The notes: a model not told the origin generated them from the letters alone. 64,000 nucleotides of DNA from Vibrio gazogenes (GCF_002196515.1 NZ_CP018836.1:1178001-1242000), one strand, 5' to 3'; positions 16,969 through 26,111 are shown, counted from the stretch's first letter. Numbers and translations: made by a program.

Positions 16969-18243
16969 GTGTTTGATTCTTTCTTTCCGAGACCCAAATT
17001 ATTTTTCCTCAGTTTTGTTATTTGGGCACTGTTTTGTGTGATTTGCTGGTATGTCGGTGGCCGTGAACTCGGTGCTGATCTTAGTCTCGGCTACTTGATC
17101 GGGATGGGGTTCCCACAGCCGGTTTTGGTCGATGCTGCCCCAGCGCTACATAGCGCCTTTCAACAAGCGCAGGATAATGCGGCCAATGCTTGGTTATATC
17201 AGTATATGTTTGTCTGCTATGCCTTGTTTATCGGTGTCTGGTTAAAATTCGGTAGACAAAAGTGGGCTCGCTGGTCTGTCGCCGGTTCTGGCTTGATCGT
17301 ATTCATTACTTGGTTTCAGGTCGAAGTCAGTGTGATGTTGAATGAATGGTATGGTAATTTTTACAACCTGATTCAGAATGCATTAACGAATCCTAATAGC
17401 ATTAGTCTCAGTCAATTTTATGGTGAACTGACAACGGTTGCCGTGATTCTGCTCATTGCCATTATGGTTGCAGTTTGTAACAACTTCTTCATTAGTCATT
17501 ATGTGTTTCGGTGGCGTACCGCCATGACGGATTATTATACAGCCCGTTGGCAACAGGTTCGCCACATTGAGGGGGCATCACAGCGGATTCAGGAAGATAC
17601 GATGCGTTTTGCTTCGATCATGGAAAGTTTAGGGGTCAGCTTATTAAATGCGGTGATGACCTTGATTGCTTTTTTACCCATCTTATGGGGGCTCTCCGGT
17701 TATGTGAAAACATTACCGTTGATCGGCGATGTATCTCAGGGGCTAGTCTTTGTCGCCATTATTTGGTCGATTATCGGTACGGTATTACTGGCTATCGCCG
17801 GGATTAAATTACCGGGATTAGAATTTAAGAATCAACGTGTCGAAGCCGCTTACAGAAAAGAATTAGTCTATGGCGAAGACCATGAAAACCGTGCTGAGCC
17901 GCAAACCTTGAAAGAATTATTCAGTGACGTTCGGCGAAATTACTTTCGTCTTTATAAGCATTATGTCTATTTCAATATTGTTCGTTACGGCTACTTACAG
18001 GTTGGGTCATTTATTCCGATCATTGCGTTGGGACCGTCAATTATTGCAGGTGCTTTTACTCTGGGTGTGATGCAGCGAATCATCAATGCATTCGGACAGG
18101 TTGAGAGTTCTTTTCAATATCTGGTCAACTCATGGACGACGATTGTTGAGTTATTATCCATTTATAAACGTCTCAAAGCATTTGAGGATGAGGCGAATGG
18201 TTTACAAAACATCCCGCTCATCGAAAATCCAGCCGAAAATTAA
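16969..18243 (+). CDS. sbmA: Peptide antibiotic transporter SbmA
   Basis: Inner-membrane transporter of the SbmA/BacA family, 424 residues, driven by proton motive force and able to import proline-rich antimicrobial peptides, microcins and bleomycin-type compounds. At least seven hydrophobic helices are visible, with the family landmarks EVSVMLNEWYGNFY, FRWRTAMTDYYTARW, EGASQRIQEDTMRFA and YRKELVYGEDHE. The start is GTG 16969 with a weak AAGAGA site. It is followed by a strong terminator, so it is monocistronic. Confidence 0.95.
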   Translation: MFDSFFPRPKLFFLSFVIWALFCVICWYVGGRELGADLSLGYLIGMGFPQPVLVDAAPALHSAFQQAQDNAANAWLYQYMFVCYALFIGVWLKFGRQKWARWSVAGSGLIVFITWFQVEVSVMLNEWYGNFYNLIQNALTNPNSISLSQFYGELTTVAVILLIAIMVAVCNNFFISHYVFRWRTAMTDYYTARWQQVRHIEGASQRIQEDTMRFASIMESLGVSLLNAVMTLIAFLPILWGLSGYVKTLPLIGDVSQGLVFVAIIWSIIGTVLLAIAGIKLPGLEFKNQRVEAAYRKELVYGEDHENRAEPQTLKELFSDVRRNYFRLYKHYVYFNIVRYGYLQVGSFIPIIALGPSIIAGAFTLGVMQRIINAFGQVESSFQYLVNSWTTIVELLSIYKRLKAFEDEANGLQNIPLIENPAEN

Positions 18244-18251
18244 TATCATCA

Positions 18252-18282
18252 AAGGCTTCTGCTGACAGGAGCCTTCATTTTT
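18252..18282 (+). terminator. sbmA terminator
   Basis: Stem of 10 bp (AAGGCTTCTG / CAGGAGCCTT, one G-T pair), 4-nt loop, followed by CATTTTT; 8 nt after the sbmA stop. Confidence 0.85.
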
Positions 18283-18289
18283 CCGCTCT

Positions 18290-18438
18290 CTATTTGATTT
18301 GGTATTGTGGGTGTGAGCGCTGAAATCAGCGGATTATGTTATGGTTATACGCCATTATGAGATGTTCCTTCCGCAGTTGATGATGATTTTGACATTTGCA
18401 TTACACAAACGACATGATGTTATTACATCATGTTTTTT
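18290..18438 (+). ncRNA. Candidate small RNA ending in an orphan terminator
   Basis: A perfect rho-independent terminator (ACATGATG / CATCATGT, 6-nt loop, then TTTTTT; 18412-18438) stands alone: the sbmA transcript already ends at 18282 and the next gene starts at 18554. A second small hairpin (CGCTGAAATCAGCG) lies near 18316. These suggest a short independent transcript of up to about 150 nt. No ribosome site precedes the open frame that crosses it. No promoter was identified with confidence. Confidence 0.35.
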
Positions 18439-18553
18439 CCTGTCACGATGCGTTTCGGTGACTGAAGGTCCCGTTATCACAGACAGGAAATGGGCAGAGG
18501 ACGAGGTCGTGCTATGCTTTGGTTTGAATTGCTCAGTAAATAGGAGAGTGTCA

Positions 18554-18724
18554 ATGAAATATGGACTGATGGCGATATTGGTTTTGTTTTTGAGTGCTTG
18601 TTCTTCAACCTGGAATGGTGTGAAAGAAGACTCTTCTGAAATATGGGACACAACCAAACAGAAATCGAGTGAAGTTTATCATTCAACCAAAGAAGCAATC
18701 CATGAGGCAACCGCTGAAGACTAA
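18554..18724 (+). CDS. Small lipoprotein
   Basis: A 56-residue product starting MKYGLMAILVLFLSACSS: a lipoprotein signal peptide with lipobox LSAC and the modified Cys at residue 16. The mature part of about 40 residues is hydrophilic and helical with repeats of the type SSEIWDTTKQKSSEVYHSTKE, a weak heptad-like pattern recalling entericidin/osmotic small lipoproteins. ATG 18554 is preceded by TAGGAGAG. The residue after Cys is Ser, so outer-membrane sorting is expected. Function unknown. Confidence 0.75.
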   Translation: MKYGLMAILVLFLSACSSTWNGVKEDSSEIWDTTKQKSSEVYHSTKEAIHEATAED

Positions 18725-18950
18725 TTAACTGACGCGAGCACTGGATTTTGATTGATTGATGTGTACAGGATGCTGTTGTCATCGAGTTATGTTGAACGGA
18801 TTGAATACGGATGAATGAAGATATCCTCAATAACAGTGCACATCACTATTTGTCGCCCAATGAACATACACCCTCAGTCGTTAAACCGGTAGTCACGCCG
18901 TCAACGTCTGATATCTGATAGAAGTAGACCTGAGAAAAGAAGTAGAAAGA

Positions 18951-19397
18951 ATGCCCGATAATAACGCTCTATTGCTGGACAACCAGCTATGTTTTGCTCT
19001 TTATTCAACCTCTTTGGCGATGACGCAGATGTATAAACCGCTACTTGAGCCTCTGGGGCTTACGTATCCACAATATCTCGTATTACTGATTCTCTGGGAG
19101 CAGGATGGCATTGGTCTTAAAGATATTGGTGAGCGATTAGGACAGAAATCCGGTGCGCTAACACCAGTGATTAAGCGGATGGAGCAAGAAGGGTTGGTGA
19201 ATCGTACGCGGCAGCTACATGACGAACGTTCATTAGATGTCCGCCTGACACCGAAGGGGCAGCAACTCAAAGGGGAAGCGTTAAAAATTAGCCAGTGCTT
19301 GCTTGAATCCTGTGGTATTCCCAGTCAAGAGTTGCTTGAGATGAAAGAAAAAATCATGATCTTGAGAGATAACTTACTTAAGAATCAGCCGTCGTAA
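18951..19397 (+). CDS. ohrR: MarR-family organic peroxide sensor OhrR
   Basis: Winged-helix repressor of 148 residues. The peroxide-sensing cysteine is in the N-terminal helix (NQLCFALYS), as in OhrR proteins; the DNA-binding wing region includes KSGALTPVIKRMEQEGLV and DERSLDVRLT. Oxidation of the Cys by organic hydroperoxide releases the operator. It lies just upstream of ohr on the same strand with 122 nt between, and that gap holds a palindromic operator candidate, so ohr is the predicted target and autoregulation is possible. Confidence 0.93.
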   Translation: MPDNNALLLDNQLCFALYSTSLAMTQMYKPLLEPLGLTYPQYLVLLILWEQDGIGLKDIGERLGQKSGALTPVIKRMEQEGLVNRTRQLHDERSLDVRLTPKGQQLKGEALKISQCLLESCGIPSQELLEMKEKIMILRDNLLKNQPS

Positions 19398-19490
19398 GTG
19401 GGCGTAAAAAAAACATTGCGCGATAATCATTATTGCAATAGTATATGTTCATCAGAGAGAAAAGCGAATGGCTTTTCCTAAATTAAATAA

Positions 19491-19502
19491 TTATCGCGAT
19501 AA
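19491..19502. promoter_or_regulatory. ohrR: Candidate OhrR operator
   Basis: Perfect 12-bp palindrome TTATCGCGATAA inside an AT-rich arm pair, 17 nt before the ohr start. A related half, GCGCGATAATCATTATTGC, lies about 70 bases upstream. Position and symmetry fit a MarR-family repressor; assignment to OhrR is by context. Confidence 0.6.
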
Positions 19503-19519
19503 CTAATTGGAGATGATTA

Positions 19520-19942
19520 ATGAAAACTTTATATACAGCACAAGTAACAACCACGGGCGGACGTGACGGAAAATCCGTTTCTGATGATAATCAATTACAA
19601 GTGAATTTGAGCACTCCCAAAGCATTGGGTGGTGCCGGTGGTGAAGGGACAAACCCAGAACAGCTTTTTGCTGCTGGTTATTCGGCATGTTTTATCGGCG
19701 CGCTGAAGTTTGTTGCAATGCAGGATAAGATTAAATTACCTGAAGATCTGGATGTGACGGCAAAAGTCAGTATTGGTCAAAATGAGGAAGGTGTTGGTTT
19801 TGCATTAGATGTCGAGCTGCATGTTTCACTACCGGAACTTGATCGCAGTGTCGCACAGACGTTGCTCGAAAAAGCTCACCAAGTGTGCCCATACTCAAAT
19901 GCCACACGCGGTAATATCAGAGTCGAATTAGTTCTGATATAA
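19520..19942 (+). CDS. ohr: Organic hydroperoxide resistance protein Ohr
   Basis: Thiol peroxidase of the Ohr/OsmC family, 140 residues, that reduces organic hydroperoxides (fatty acid peroxides) with lipoyl-type reductants. Both catalytic cysteines are present: the peroxidatic Cys in GYSACFIGAL and the resolving Cys in VCPYSNATRGN. The Arg/Glu network is suggested by GGRDGKSVSDD and GTNPEQLFA. GGAGATG is the ribosome site. Ends with a perfect terminator at 19965. Confidence 0.96.
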   Translation: MKTLYTAQVTTTGGRDGKSVSDDNQLQVNLSTPKALGGAGGEGTNPEQLFAAGYSACFIGALKFVAMQDKIKLPEDLDVTAKVSIGQNEEGVGFALDVELHVSLPELDRSVAQTLLEKAHQVCPYSNATRGNIRVELVLI

Positions 19943-19964
19943 CGCTTTGAATGATATTGACCGA

Positions 19965-19998
19965 GGACAGGCACGCTAAGCGTGCCTGTCCTATTTTA
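19965..19998 (+). terminator. ohr: ohr terminator
   Basis: Perfect 12-bp stem GGACAGGCACGC / GCGTGCCTGTCC with a 3-nt loop, then TATTTTAT. The stem core GGACAGGCAC is the same dispersed motif found twice upstream of speG. Confidence 0.88.
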
Positions 19999-20025
19999 TC
20001 TGATTTTATCTGAAGAAAACCGACC

Positions 20026-20466
20026 TTACGATATACCTTTCAGCGACTCATCCAGCCATGCATTAAATTGCGAATGAGGCAATGCACCATTTATCATATT
20101 GAGCCGTTGTCCCCGATGAAACACCATTACCGTTGGGATACTGCGAATCTGAAATTGTGCGGCCAAGGCTTGTTGAGCTTCAGTATCGACCTTGATAAAC
20201 CGAACACTTTGCGCGCGCTCTTGTGCTGTTTGCTCAAACACTGGAGCAAATCCGACACACGGGTTACACCATGGGGCCCAGAAATCGACGACCACGGGGA
20301 TATCGCTATTCAAAATCGGCTGAAAATTATCGACTGTCCCTTCAACAGGCAAGCCGTCAAGGAGGGTATGCTTACACTTACCGCATACTGAGGACTCAGA
20401 AATACGCTCGATGGGAACGCGATTCATCGCATGGCACGATGGGCAGCGGGTTTTAATACTGGTCAT
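20026..20466 (-). CDS. trxC: Thioredoxin 2 with zinc-binding N-terminus
   Basis: TrxC-type thioredoxin of 146 residues. The N-terminal zinc knuckle has C8, C11, C28 and C31; the thioredoxin fold follows with the active site WCNPC at 66-70 and cis-Pro in IPTVMVF. Asn replaces the Gly of the usual WCGPC, which should shift the redox potential. The Trx fold is otherwise complete. ATG 20466 is taken as start because family members begin right at the zinc knuckle; an in-frame GTG at 20484 is possible. Lies near ohrR-ohr, consistent with an oxidative-stress neighbourhood. Confidence 0.93.
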   Translation of the reverse strand: MTSIKTRCPSCHAMNRVPIERISESSVCGKCKHTLLDGLPVEGTVDNFQPILNSDIPVVVDFWAPWCNPCVGFAPVFEQTAQERAQSVRFIKVDTEAQQALAAQFQIRSIPTVMVFHRGQRLNMINGALPHSQFNAWLDESLKGIS

Positions 20467-20534
20467 AGGGACTGACTTTATCACTCGGTGAATGGGAACT
20501 ATAAATTATCACCAAATAAAAGGAGATAACAACC

Positions 20535-20666
20535 ATGAATCAAGCGCGGAAAAGCGAGCACACCGTTGTTGTGTGGTGGTGGATTGTCCGTTTTGAGCGA
20601 GTGGTCGTTTATGCTCAATTTGTGGGATCGATCGAAGTGCTCCTTTACCGGATGACATATGCTTAA
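20535..20666 (+). CDS. Possible 43-residue membrane peptide
   Basis: A short frame (MNQARKSEHTVVVWWWIVRFE...) preceded by GGAG about 10 nt upstream of ATG, in the gap between trxC and the STAS gene. The product is basic at the N-terminus and hydrophobic in the middle with three Trp in a row. I do not recognise it; translation is plausible because of the ribosome site, but conservation cannot be judged. Confidence 0.35.
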   Translation: MNQARKSEHTVVVWWWIVRFERVVVYAQFVGSIEVLLYRMTYA

Positions 20667-20717
20667 ATGGTAATATGATTAGATAGTGATGTCTCAAGAT
20701 AATTGATGGAGGTTAGG

Positions 20718-21098
20718 ATGGTGTATAAAAAACATGGCCTCACGATTGGTCTGGAACGGGTGGATCACGAATTTTTTGTATCGATTAAAGCCGTCGGGAC
20801 GTTAACTCATCATGACTACGAGATGATCACCCCCCTTCTGGATGCGGCACTGGTGAAGGTTAACACGCCGAAAGTTGATGTATTCTTTGATGCCTCTGAG
20901 TTGGAAGGATGGGATCTTCGGGCGGCATGGGATGACTTTAAACTGGGTCTGCAACATGGTGCGGATTTTAATAAAGTGGCGCTCTATGGTCATCAGGAAT
21001 GGCAAGGTCTCGCTGCAAAAGTCGGGAGTTGGTTTATCTCCGGAGAGATCCGTTATTTCGATAATCATGATGAAGCAATTCGATGGTTACAGGATTAA
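20718..21098 (+). CDS. STAS/SEC14-like (SpoIIAA-like) protein
   Basis: A 126-residue soluble protein of the SpoIIAA-like STAS/SEC14 family. Landmarks are VGTLTHHDYEMITPLLDAAL, VDVFFDASELEGWDLRAAWDDFKLG, KVALYG and EIRYFDNHDEAIRWL. Family members bind lipids or partner proteins, and their role is not defined. ATG 20718 has GGAGG 5 nt upstream; upstream in-frame TTG and ATG codons are less likely. The frame does not overlap its neighbours. Confidence 0.82.
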   Translation: MVYKKHGLTIGLERVDHEFFVSIKAVGTLTHHDYEMITPLLDAALVKVNTPKVDVFFDASELEGWDLRAAWDDFKLGLQHGADFNKVALYGHQEWQGLAAKVGSWFISGEIRYFDNHDEAIRWLQD

Positions 21099-21409
21099 CG
21101 GAACAGGTGAACCAGAGGATTATTGTGACATAGGCCAGCGTTATGCTTTGATGCCATATTTTTGTTACATCATCTTTACTGATTCAAGTAACACATCCAT
21201 TACATTAAGATCATTTTTATTACATTATTGCCTCCTGAGCTCCCTTACTGAGCATTCTGTTGCTAGGCTTTAGATGTATACCTACCATCAAATGAAATAT
21301 TAAACGTCGTGTTGGTCATACTCATTATATTGCACTGGCTCTGCTTTTTATCATTCGAATAATAAGAAGTGTCGCAGAAGCTAATGCGTCTTAATTTTAG
21401 GATGCCACG
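21099..21409. other. Chemoreceptor promoter region
   Basis: About 310 bases with no supported gene. Contains AT-rich tracts with TTACATC-type repeats (near 21163, 21194 and 21220), but no clear palindromic operator. Confidence 0.4.
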
Positions 21410-23038
21410 ATGTTTAGTAATTTTACCATCCGTATGCAGCTCGGCCTGTCTTTGGCCTTTTTAACTGCAATCATTGTTTTCTCCGGATTACAAAACCGGA
21501 ATTCACTGAACCTGCTGGAGCGTAATATCCAATTATTTGCCGAGCCGCTGAGGAAGGCTCAACGGGATGTGCTCAATGCGGATCGCGATTTATATCAGGC
21601 GCTTAAAGGGCAACAAGATGCGCTTCTGACGACTGATGAGAAAGTCTTGAAGGGGGCACAAGATGATTATCAGGAAAATGCCCAACAAGCTTATGATCGC
21701 ATGCAAAGCTATTTGAAATATATGGCCGAACATCAGCAAATTGTCACGCAGTTCGATAATTTTGATCGTGTTTTCCAAGATTGGAAGGAGCAGGCTGATC
21801 GGGTGTTTTCACTGGTCTCTCAAGGTAACAAGACGCAAGCCTATACACAATTTATCGAGTCTGAGCAATATTTTGCGACACTGCGTCATGAGTATGACAA
21901 AGCCGGTGAACTGGTCGATAAGCTAGGCAATGAACTCTATGGACAGTCGAGCCAGCTTATCGGGCAGCGAATATTCTGGAATATGATGATTTCTCTGATC
22001 TCGGTGGTGATTGGGTTGATACTGGTATTTTTCATTCCAAAAGCGATTACATCCGCGATTTATTCCGTGAAAGATAAGATCGATGATTTGACTCAGGGAG
22101 ATGGCGATCTGGTCAGCCGTTTGACGGTGAAGAAGAAAACCGAATTAGGTGATTTGTCTGGCAGTGTTAACAATCTGCTGGAACAGCTCCAACAATTGGT
22201 GAAAAGTGTGATTGATGGGGTTGAGAAACTGGGCGCGGATACCAGTCATCTGCAGGATGTTGCGAATAAAACCGAAGCGATTGGTCATAATCAGCAACAA
22301 CGGCTGGAACTACTGTTTCAAGCATTTGAACAAATTAATCTCGCAATTCAAGAGATTACGACCAATGCGCAGGATACGTCGTCTAAAAGTGATGAAGCGA
22401 GTCGTTCGGCAAGTAACGGGATGACACTGGTCGATAAAAACGTGGCATTGAACGATAAGCTGTCAGTGAGTTTTCAAGAAGCCAGCCAGAAGATGTCATC
22501 ACTCGCCGCAGATTCCGACAATATTACTTCAGTTCTGGATGTGATCCGTGGTATCGCTGATCAAACCAATCTACTGGCATTGAACGCTGCAATTGAAGCT
22601 GCACGAGCCGGTGAGCAAGGGCGCGGTTTTGCGGTGGTAGCCGATGAAGTAAGAACATTGGCTCAACGGACACAGTCTTCAACCGAAGATATTCAGGAGA
22701 TGATTTCCGGTCTTGTTAAAGGCGTCAATGAAACTCAGACAGCAATTCAAGGTGGAGAAGACGCTGTAGCTGAATCGGTGGGAATGGCGGATGAAATGAG
22801 ATATGCATTTCAGGGGATCCGAGACCTGATCTCCACGGTTCAAGATATGAATATTCAGATTGCTGCGGCAACAGAAGAGCAGAGCTCGGTGATTGTCGAT
22901 GTCAATCAAGGCATCCTTGAGCTGAAAGAACTATCTGATAAAGCCACGAATGTCCATCAGCGCGTGGCAGATACCGGTAATGTGGTTGCCGATATTTCGT
23001 CGCGACTCTCTGACTTGGTGAGTAAGTTTAAAGTGTAG
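21410..23038 (+). CDS. Methyl-accepting chemotaxis protein, four-helix-bundle sensor
   Basis: Transmembrane chemoreceptor of 542 residues. A first membrane helix (about 10-28) and a second (about 192-212) enclose a helical periplasmic domain of about 160 residues rich in Gln and Asp, fitting a four-helix-bundle ligand domain. A HAMP unit and the signalling domain follow, with the hairpin tip ADQTNLLALNAAIEAARAGEQ. No C-terminal CheR pentapeptide. The ligand cannot be predicted. Own terminator downstream. Confidence 0.92.
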   Translation: MFSNFTIRMQLGLSLAFLTAIIVFSGLQNRNSLNLLERNIQLFAEPLRKAQRDVLNADRDLYQALKGQQDALLTTDEKVLKGAQDDYQENAQQAYDRMQSYLKYMAEHQQIVTQFDNFDRVFQDWKEQADRVFSLVSQGNKTQAYTQFIESEQYFATLRHEYDKAGELVDKLGNELYGQSSQLIGQRIFWNMMISLISVVIGLILVFFIPKAITSAIYSVKDKIDDLTQGDGDLVSRLTVKKKTELGDLSGSVNNLLEQLQQLVKSVIDGVEKLGADTSHLQDVANKTEAIGHNQQQRLELLFQAFEQINLAIQEITTNAQDTSSKSDEASRSASNGMTLVDKNVALNDKLSVSFQEASQKMSSLAADSDNITSVLDVIRGIADQTNLLALNAAIEAARAGEQGRGFAVVADEVRTLAQRTQSSTEDIQEMISGLVKGVNETQTAIQGGEDAVAESVGMADEMRYAFQGIRDLISTVQDMNIQIAAATEEQSSVIVDVNQGILELKELSDKATNVHQRVADTGNVVADISSRLSDLVSKFKV

Positions 23039-23092
23039 TCTTCAGCGGGAGCTATGGGCTGTCATACAGCCGATAGAATATGAAAATGTTAT

Positions 23093-23126
23093 TTAGGGGA
23101 GAGTCTTGGACTCTCCCCTAATTTAT
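23093..23126 (+). terminator. Chemoreceptor terminator
   Basis: Perfect 13-bp stem TTAGGGGAGAGTC / GACTCTCCCCTAA with a 3-nt loop, then TTTATT. Confidence 0.88.
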
Positions 23127-23536
23127 TGCGATCTGATTGCATATCAATGCTTTTACAACAACAACCGTAAGCTGAAAAGAATGAGGGAGATCCCAAATAC
23201 AGGGCCTTTACAGTGATTTATATTCACTTTTAGCTGCAAATTGCCAAAAATGTTCTCAAAATTTTTAAAATGGTGTTTTGAGCTAAAACCTAGCAAATAA
23301 TAGCCAGTGTTTCTAATGGTATGATTTTTTAGTTTTTGCGAATAGGCACAATTTAATTACAGAATATGTTCCAACTGTCGATATACGGGACACGATATCT
23401 AAAAATGTCGGATATGACATTTTTCTGATATATCTATCTGTTATGATTTAAGTGGAACGATTTTTATTTGCATACCACATTATGGAATGTAGCACTCTTC
23501 GCCGGCTACAAATTGAGAAAGGGTCATGGATATAGT
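23127..23536. promoter_or_regulatory. Promoter region of second chemoreceptor with inverted repeat
   Basis: Noncoding stretch upstream of the receptor at 23537. At 23401-23424 it holds the inverted repeat AAAAATGTC / GACATTTTT with a 6-nt centre, a candidate operator or small terminator about 110 nt before the start. A nearby pair, CGATATAC and CGATATC, partly repeats the pattern. Confidence 0.45.
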
Positions 23537-25282
23537 ATGAAAAAGGTATCATTTAAGACTAAATTGCTTGCCATCGTTGTTGCCATTATCTGTGTAACGA
23601 TATTCACTGCTTACATTAGTGCTAACTTTTATATCAGTCGCTATATACATCAAAGTGATAGCCAAGTCATCCGGACACAGATTGATTCGATCCGTTCTGT
23701 GGTGGAAGGGAAACTGAAAGATAATATTGTTCTGGCCCAGTCAACGAAATTCAGTTTTTACGAAGTCAAACAGGCAATAGAAAAAACCGGCTTCAAAGAT
23801 GCCATTAAAGTCGCCTTTGGGATGACCATCAATCGAGATGGTGCAATTAAAGATCCGAAAGAAGCTCAGCCATATATGGATATTTTTAAACAGGCGAATG
23901 GTGAGCTTACCATCAGTGATGTCTTTATGGATGATGGAAAACCAACGATTACGATCACCGTGCCTGAGAATAAAGATTCCGGCAATATCTTCTATATCGA
24001 TCTCTCTTCTGTCGGTGAGCTGTTGAGTTCAATGTCTGTTGATGGCAGCTATCTTGAATTGATGGATGATAAGCAAACTCAGATTTTTTCCAATAAAGTC
24101 GAAGGGCATGCTCTGACGCCATTGACTGCGAAGATCAATGTTGCCGGAAAAGAGTGGACACTCACCGGATACATCGATAACGACTATATTCAGAATGATA
24201 CCGATACGCTGAATGGCAGCATTACAATTGCGTTGGTGATTGCGGCCATTATCCTGATTCCGATTGCCATATTGCTGATCAACTGGGTCTTCAAACCCAT
24301 TCTCTTGCTAAGAAACTTGATTGGTGATCTGGCGAATGGCAATGGTGACCTGACCCATCGTTTGACGGTCGATTCAAAAGATGAACTGGGCATGATCGCG
24401 GATGGCATCAACCAGTTTATCGAGAATTTACAGAACATGATGCGACAAGTGAGGGAATCGACGGAGACGATTAGTCAGGAAATTGCCCAGCTTGAACAGC
24501 AAACCGATTCGAATAGTAAATTGCTTCAGTCACATAGTCAGGAAATTGAATTGACGGTAACAGCGGTGAATGAAATGAGTTCGACAGCCTCTGTCGTGGC
24601 AGAGAATGCAGCCAACACCGCAAGCCAGACTGAAGCGACAAATAGCGAAGCTGCGCATTCGAAAGAAGTGGTAGAACGGGCTGTTGCACAAGTTGGTGCA
24701 TTGGCAGAAGAAGTGGAAGAGACCGCTCAATTTATAGCTGATATGAACACACACACCGAAGAAATCGGTAAGTTATTGGGTGAAATCGGTGGTATTGCAG
24801 AGCAGACAAACCTGCTGGCTTTGAATGCTGCGATTGAGGCTGCGAGAGCCGGAGATCAAGGGCGTGGTTTCGCGGTCGTTGCGGACGAAGTGCGGGCGTT
24901 AGCGTCGCGGACACACCGAAGTACCGAAGATATCGTAACGATGTTAGAGCGCTTGAAAGCGGGCACCGCGACCGTGGTTTCCAGTATGGAGTCGACTCGT
25001 AACAGCTGTCGGACAACAGAAGAGTCGACAACTGTGGTGGTCTCTTCATTGGATAAAGTGACGTCATCGGTCAATGAAATTAACGATTTGTCGATTCAGA
25101 TTGCGACGTCAGCCGAAGAGCAGAGTAGTGTGACTGAAGATATTAACCGTAGTATGGTTGCCATTCGTGAAGTAATGCATACCATCAACGACAATGGTGA
25201 CAGCACCGCAGAGACGACCCGCCGCTTGATTACCATTAATCAACAGTTATTAGAGATTGTAAATAAGTTTAAAATTGAATAA
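23537..25282 (+). CDS. Methyl-accepting chemotaxis protein with Cache sensor
   Basis: Chemoreceptor of 581 residues. N-terminal membrane helix (about 8-28), a periplasmic Cache/PAS-like domain of about 200 residues (with FGMTINRDG and DVFMDDGKPTITITVP typical of Cache folds), second helix (about 235-258), HAMP, and a signalling domain with AEQTNLLALNAAIEAARAGDQ. Cache domains bind amino acids, organic acids or amines; the ligand here is unknown. ATG 23537 gives the normal basic-hydrophobic start; the frame opens upstream at 23468 without sense. Tandem with the receptor at 21410 but separated by a terminator. Confidence 0.92.
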   Translation: MKKVSFKTKLLAIVVAIICVTIFTAYISANFYISRYIHQSDSQVIRTQIDSIRSVVEGKLKDNIVLAQSTKFSFYEVKQAIEKTGFKDAIKVAFGMTINRDGAIKDPKEAQPYMDIFKQANGELTISDVFMDDGKPTITITVPENKDSGNIFYIDLSSVGELLSSMSVDGSYLELMDDKQTQIFSNKVEGHALTPLTAKINVAGKEWTLTGYIDNDYIQNDTDTLNGSITIALVIAAIILIPIAILLINWVFKPILLLRNLIGDLANGNGDLTHRLTVDSKDELGMIADGINQFIENLQNMMRQVRESTETISQEIAQLEQQTDSNSKLLQSHSQEIELTVTAVNEMSSTASVVAENAANTASQTEATNSEAAHSKEVVERAVAQVGALAEEVEETAQFIADMNTHTEEIGKLLGEIGGIAEQTNLLALNAAIEAARAGDQGRGFAVVADEVRALASRTHRSTEDIVTMLERLKAGTATVVSSMESTRNSCRTTEESTTVVVSSLDKVTSSVNEINDLSIQIATSAEEQSSVTEDINRSMVAIREVMHTINDNGDSTAETTRRLITINQQLLEIVNKFKIE

Positions 25283-25301
25283 GTTGTTTCATTGATACGA
25301 T

Positions 25302-25330
25302 TCAGCCTGAGTGTTCAGCACTCAGGCTGA
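25302..25330 (+). terminator. Hairpin after Cache chemoreceptor
   Basis: Perfect 12-bp stem TCAGCCTGAGTG / CACTCAGGCTGA with a 5-nt loop, 19 nt after the stop codon. No strong T-run follows, so termination may be partial. Confidence 0.6.
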
Positions 25331-25383
25331 TGATGTTCTCACCTGTATTGAATTCCCCACCTTGCCAATCTCGGAGTCCCTCA

Positions 25384-26037
25384 ATGAAGCTATATATTGG
25401 TAATAAAAATTATTCGACTTGGTCGCTCAGACCATGGATTTTATTAGCAAAATCAAATGTTCCATTCGATGAAATTCAATTGTCACTTGATACGCCACAG
25501 TTTTATACGGCTTTGGCATCAGTGACCCCGACACAGAAAGTTCCTTGTCTGATCGATGGTGAGATCACCGTATGGGATTCGCTCGCGATCTGTGAATATA
25601 TCAATGATACATACCTTTCAGGAAAAGCATGGCCAGCGGATCTGAAGGATAAAGCCAACGCGCGTTCGCTGGCGGCAGAAATGCATTCAGGTTTTCCGGC
25701 ACTGCGTAGTGAAGCGCCAATGAATATCCGTGCAACGCGTTCACTGACTTTGTCTGATGCTGCGCAGCAGGATCTAAAGCGGATTGAAGCCATTTTTACC
25801 GAGCAGATGACGCGTTTTGCCGATCAGGGTGGATGGCTTTTCGGTCAGTACTCAATTGTCGACGCGATGTTTGCACCGGTTGTGATGCGTTTAAAAACGT
25901 ATCAGCTGAATTTCGGGGATATAGCACAGCAATATGTGGATCATGTATTGTCGTGCCCGGTATTGCAGCAGTGGATCGATGCTGCACTCGAAGAAACTGA
26001 GATTGTTGCCGCCGATGAAGCTGGAGAACCTTGTTAA
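25384..26037 (+). CDS. Glutathione S-transferase
   Basis: A 217-residue GST with the N-terminal thioredoxin-like fold (KLYIGNKNYSTWSLRPWILL; STWS holds the probable catalytic Ser) and glutathione-binding QKVPCLIDGEITVWDSLAICEYI, followed by the all-helical domain containing GQYSIVDAMFAPVVMRL. Class resembles the bacterial zeta-like/YfcF group. ATG 25384 is supported by GGAGT upstream and by the family start. Substrate unknown. Strong terminator follows. Confidence 0.9.
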   Translation: MKLYIGNKNYSTWSLRPWILLAKSNVPFDEIQLSLDTPQFYTALASVTPTQKVPCLIDGEITVWDSLAICEYINDTYLSGKAWPADLKDKANARSLAAEMHSGFPALRSEAPMNIRATRSLTLSDAAQQDLKRIEAIFTEQMTRFADQGGWLFGQYSIVDAMFAPVVMRLKTYQLNFGDIAQQYVDHVLSCPVLQQWIDAALEETEIVAADEAGEPC

Positions 26038-26111
26038 TAAGTGAGTCATTGGCGCATCATGGCTGAGATCAATCCAAGGTGCTCAACAGATTCAACTACG
26101 AATCGATGAAA

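Noticed and set aside
18811..18918. 35-codon frame before ohrR
   Set aside because: Weak ribosome site and no hydrophobic or domain features; likely chance.
20875..21273. 132-codon plus-strand open frame
   Set aside because: Overlaps the STAS-like gene in another frame, with no similarity or ribosome site.
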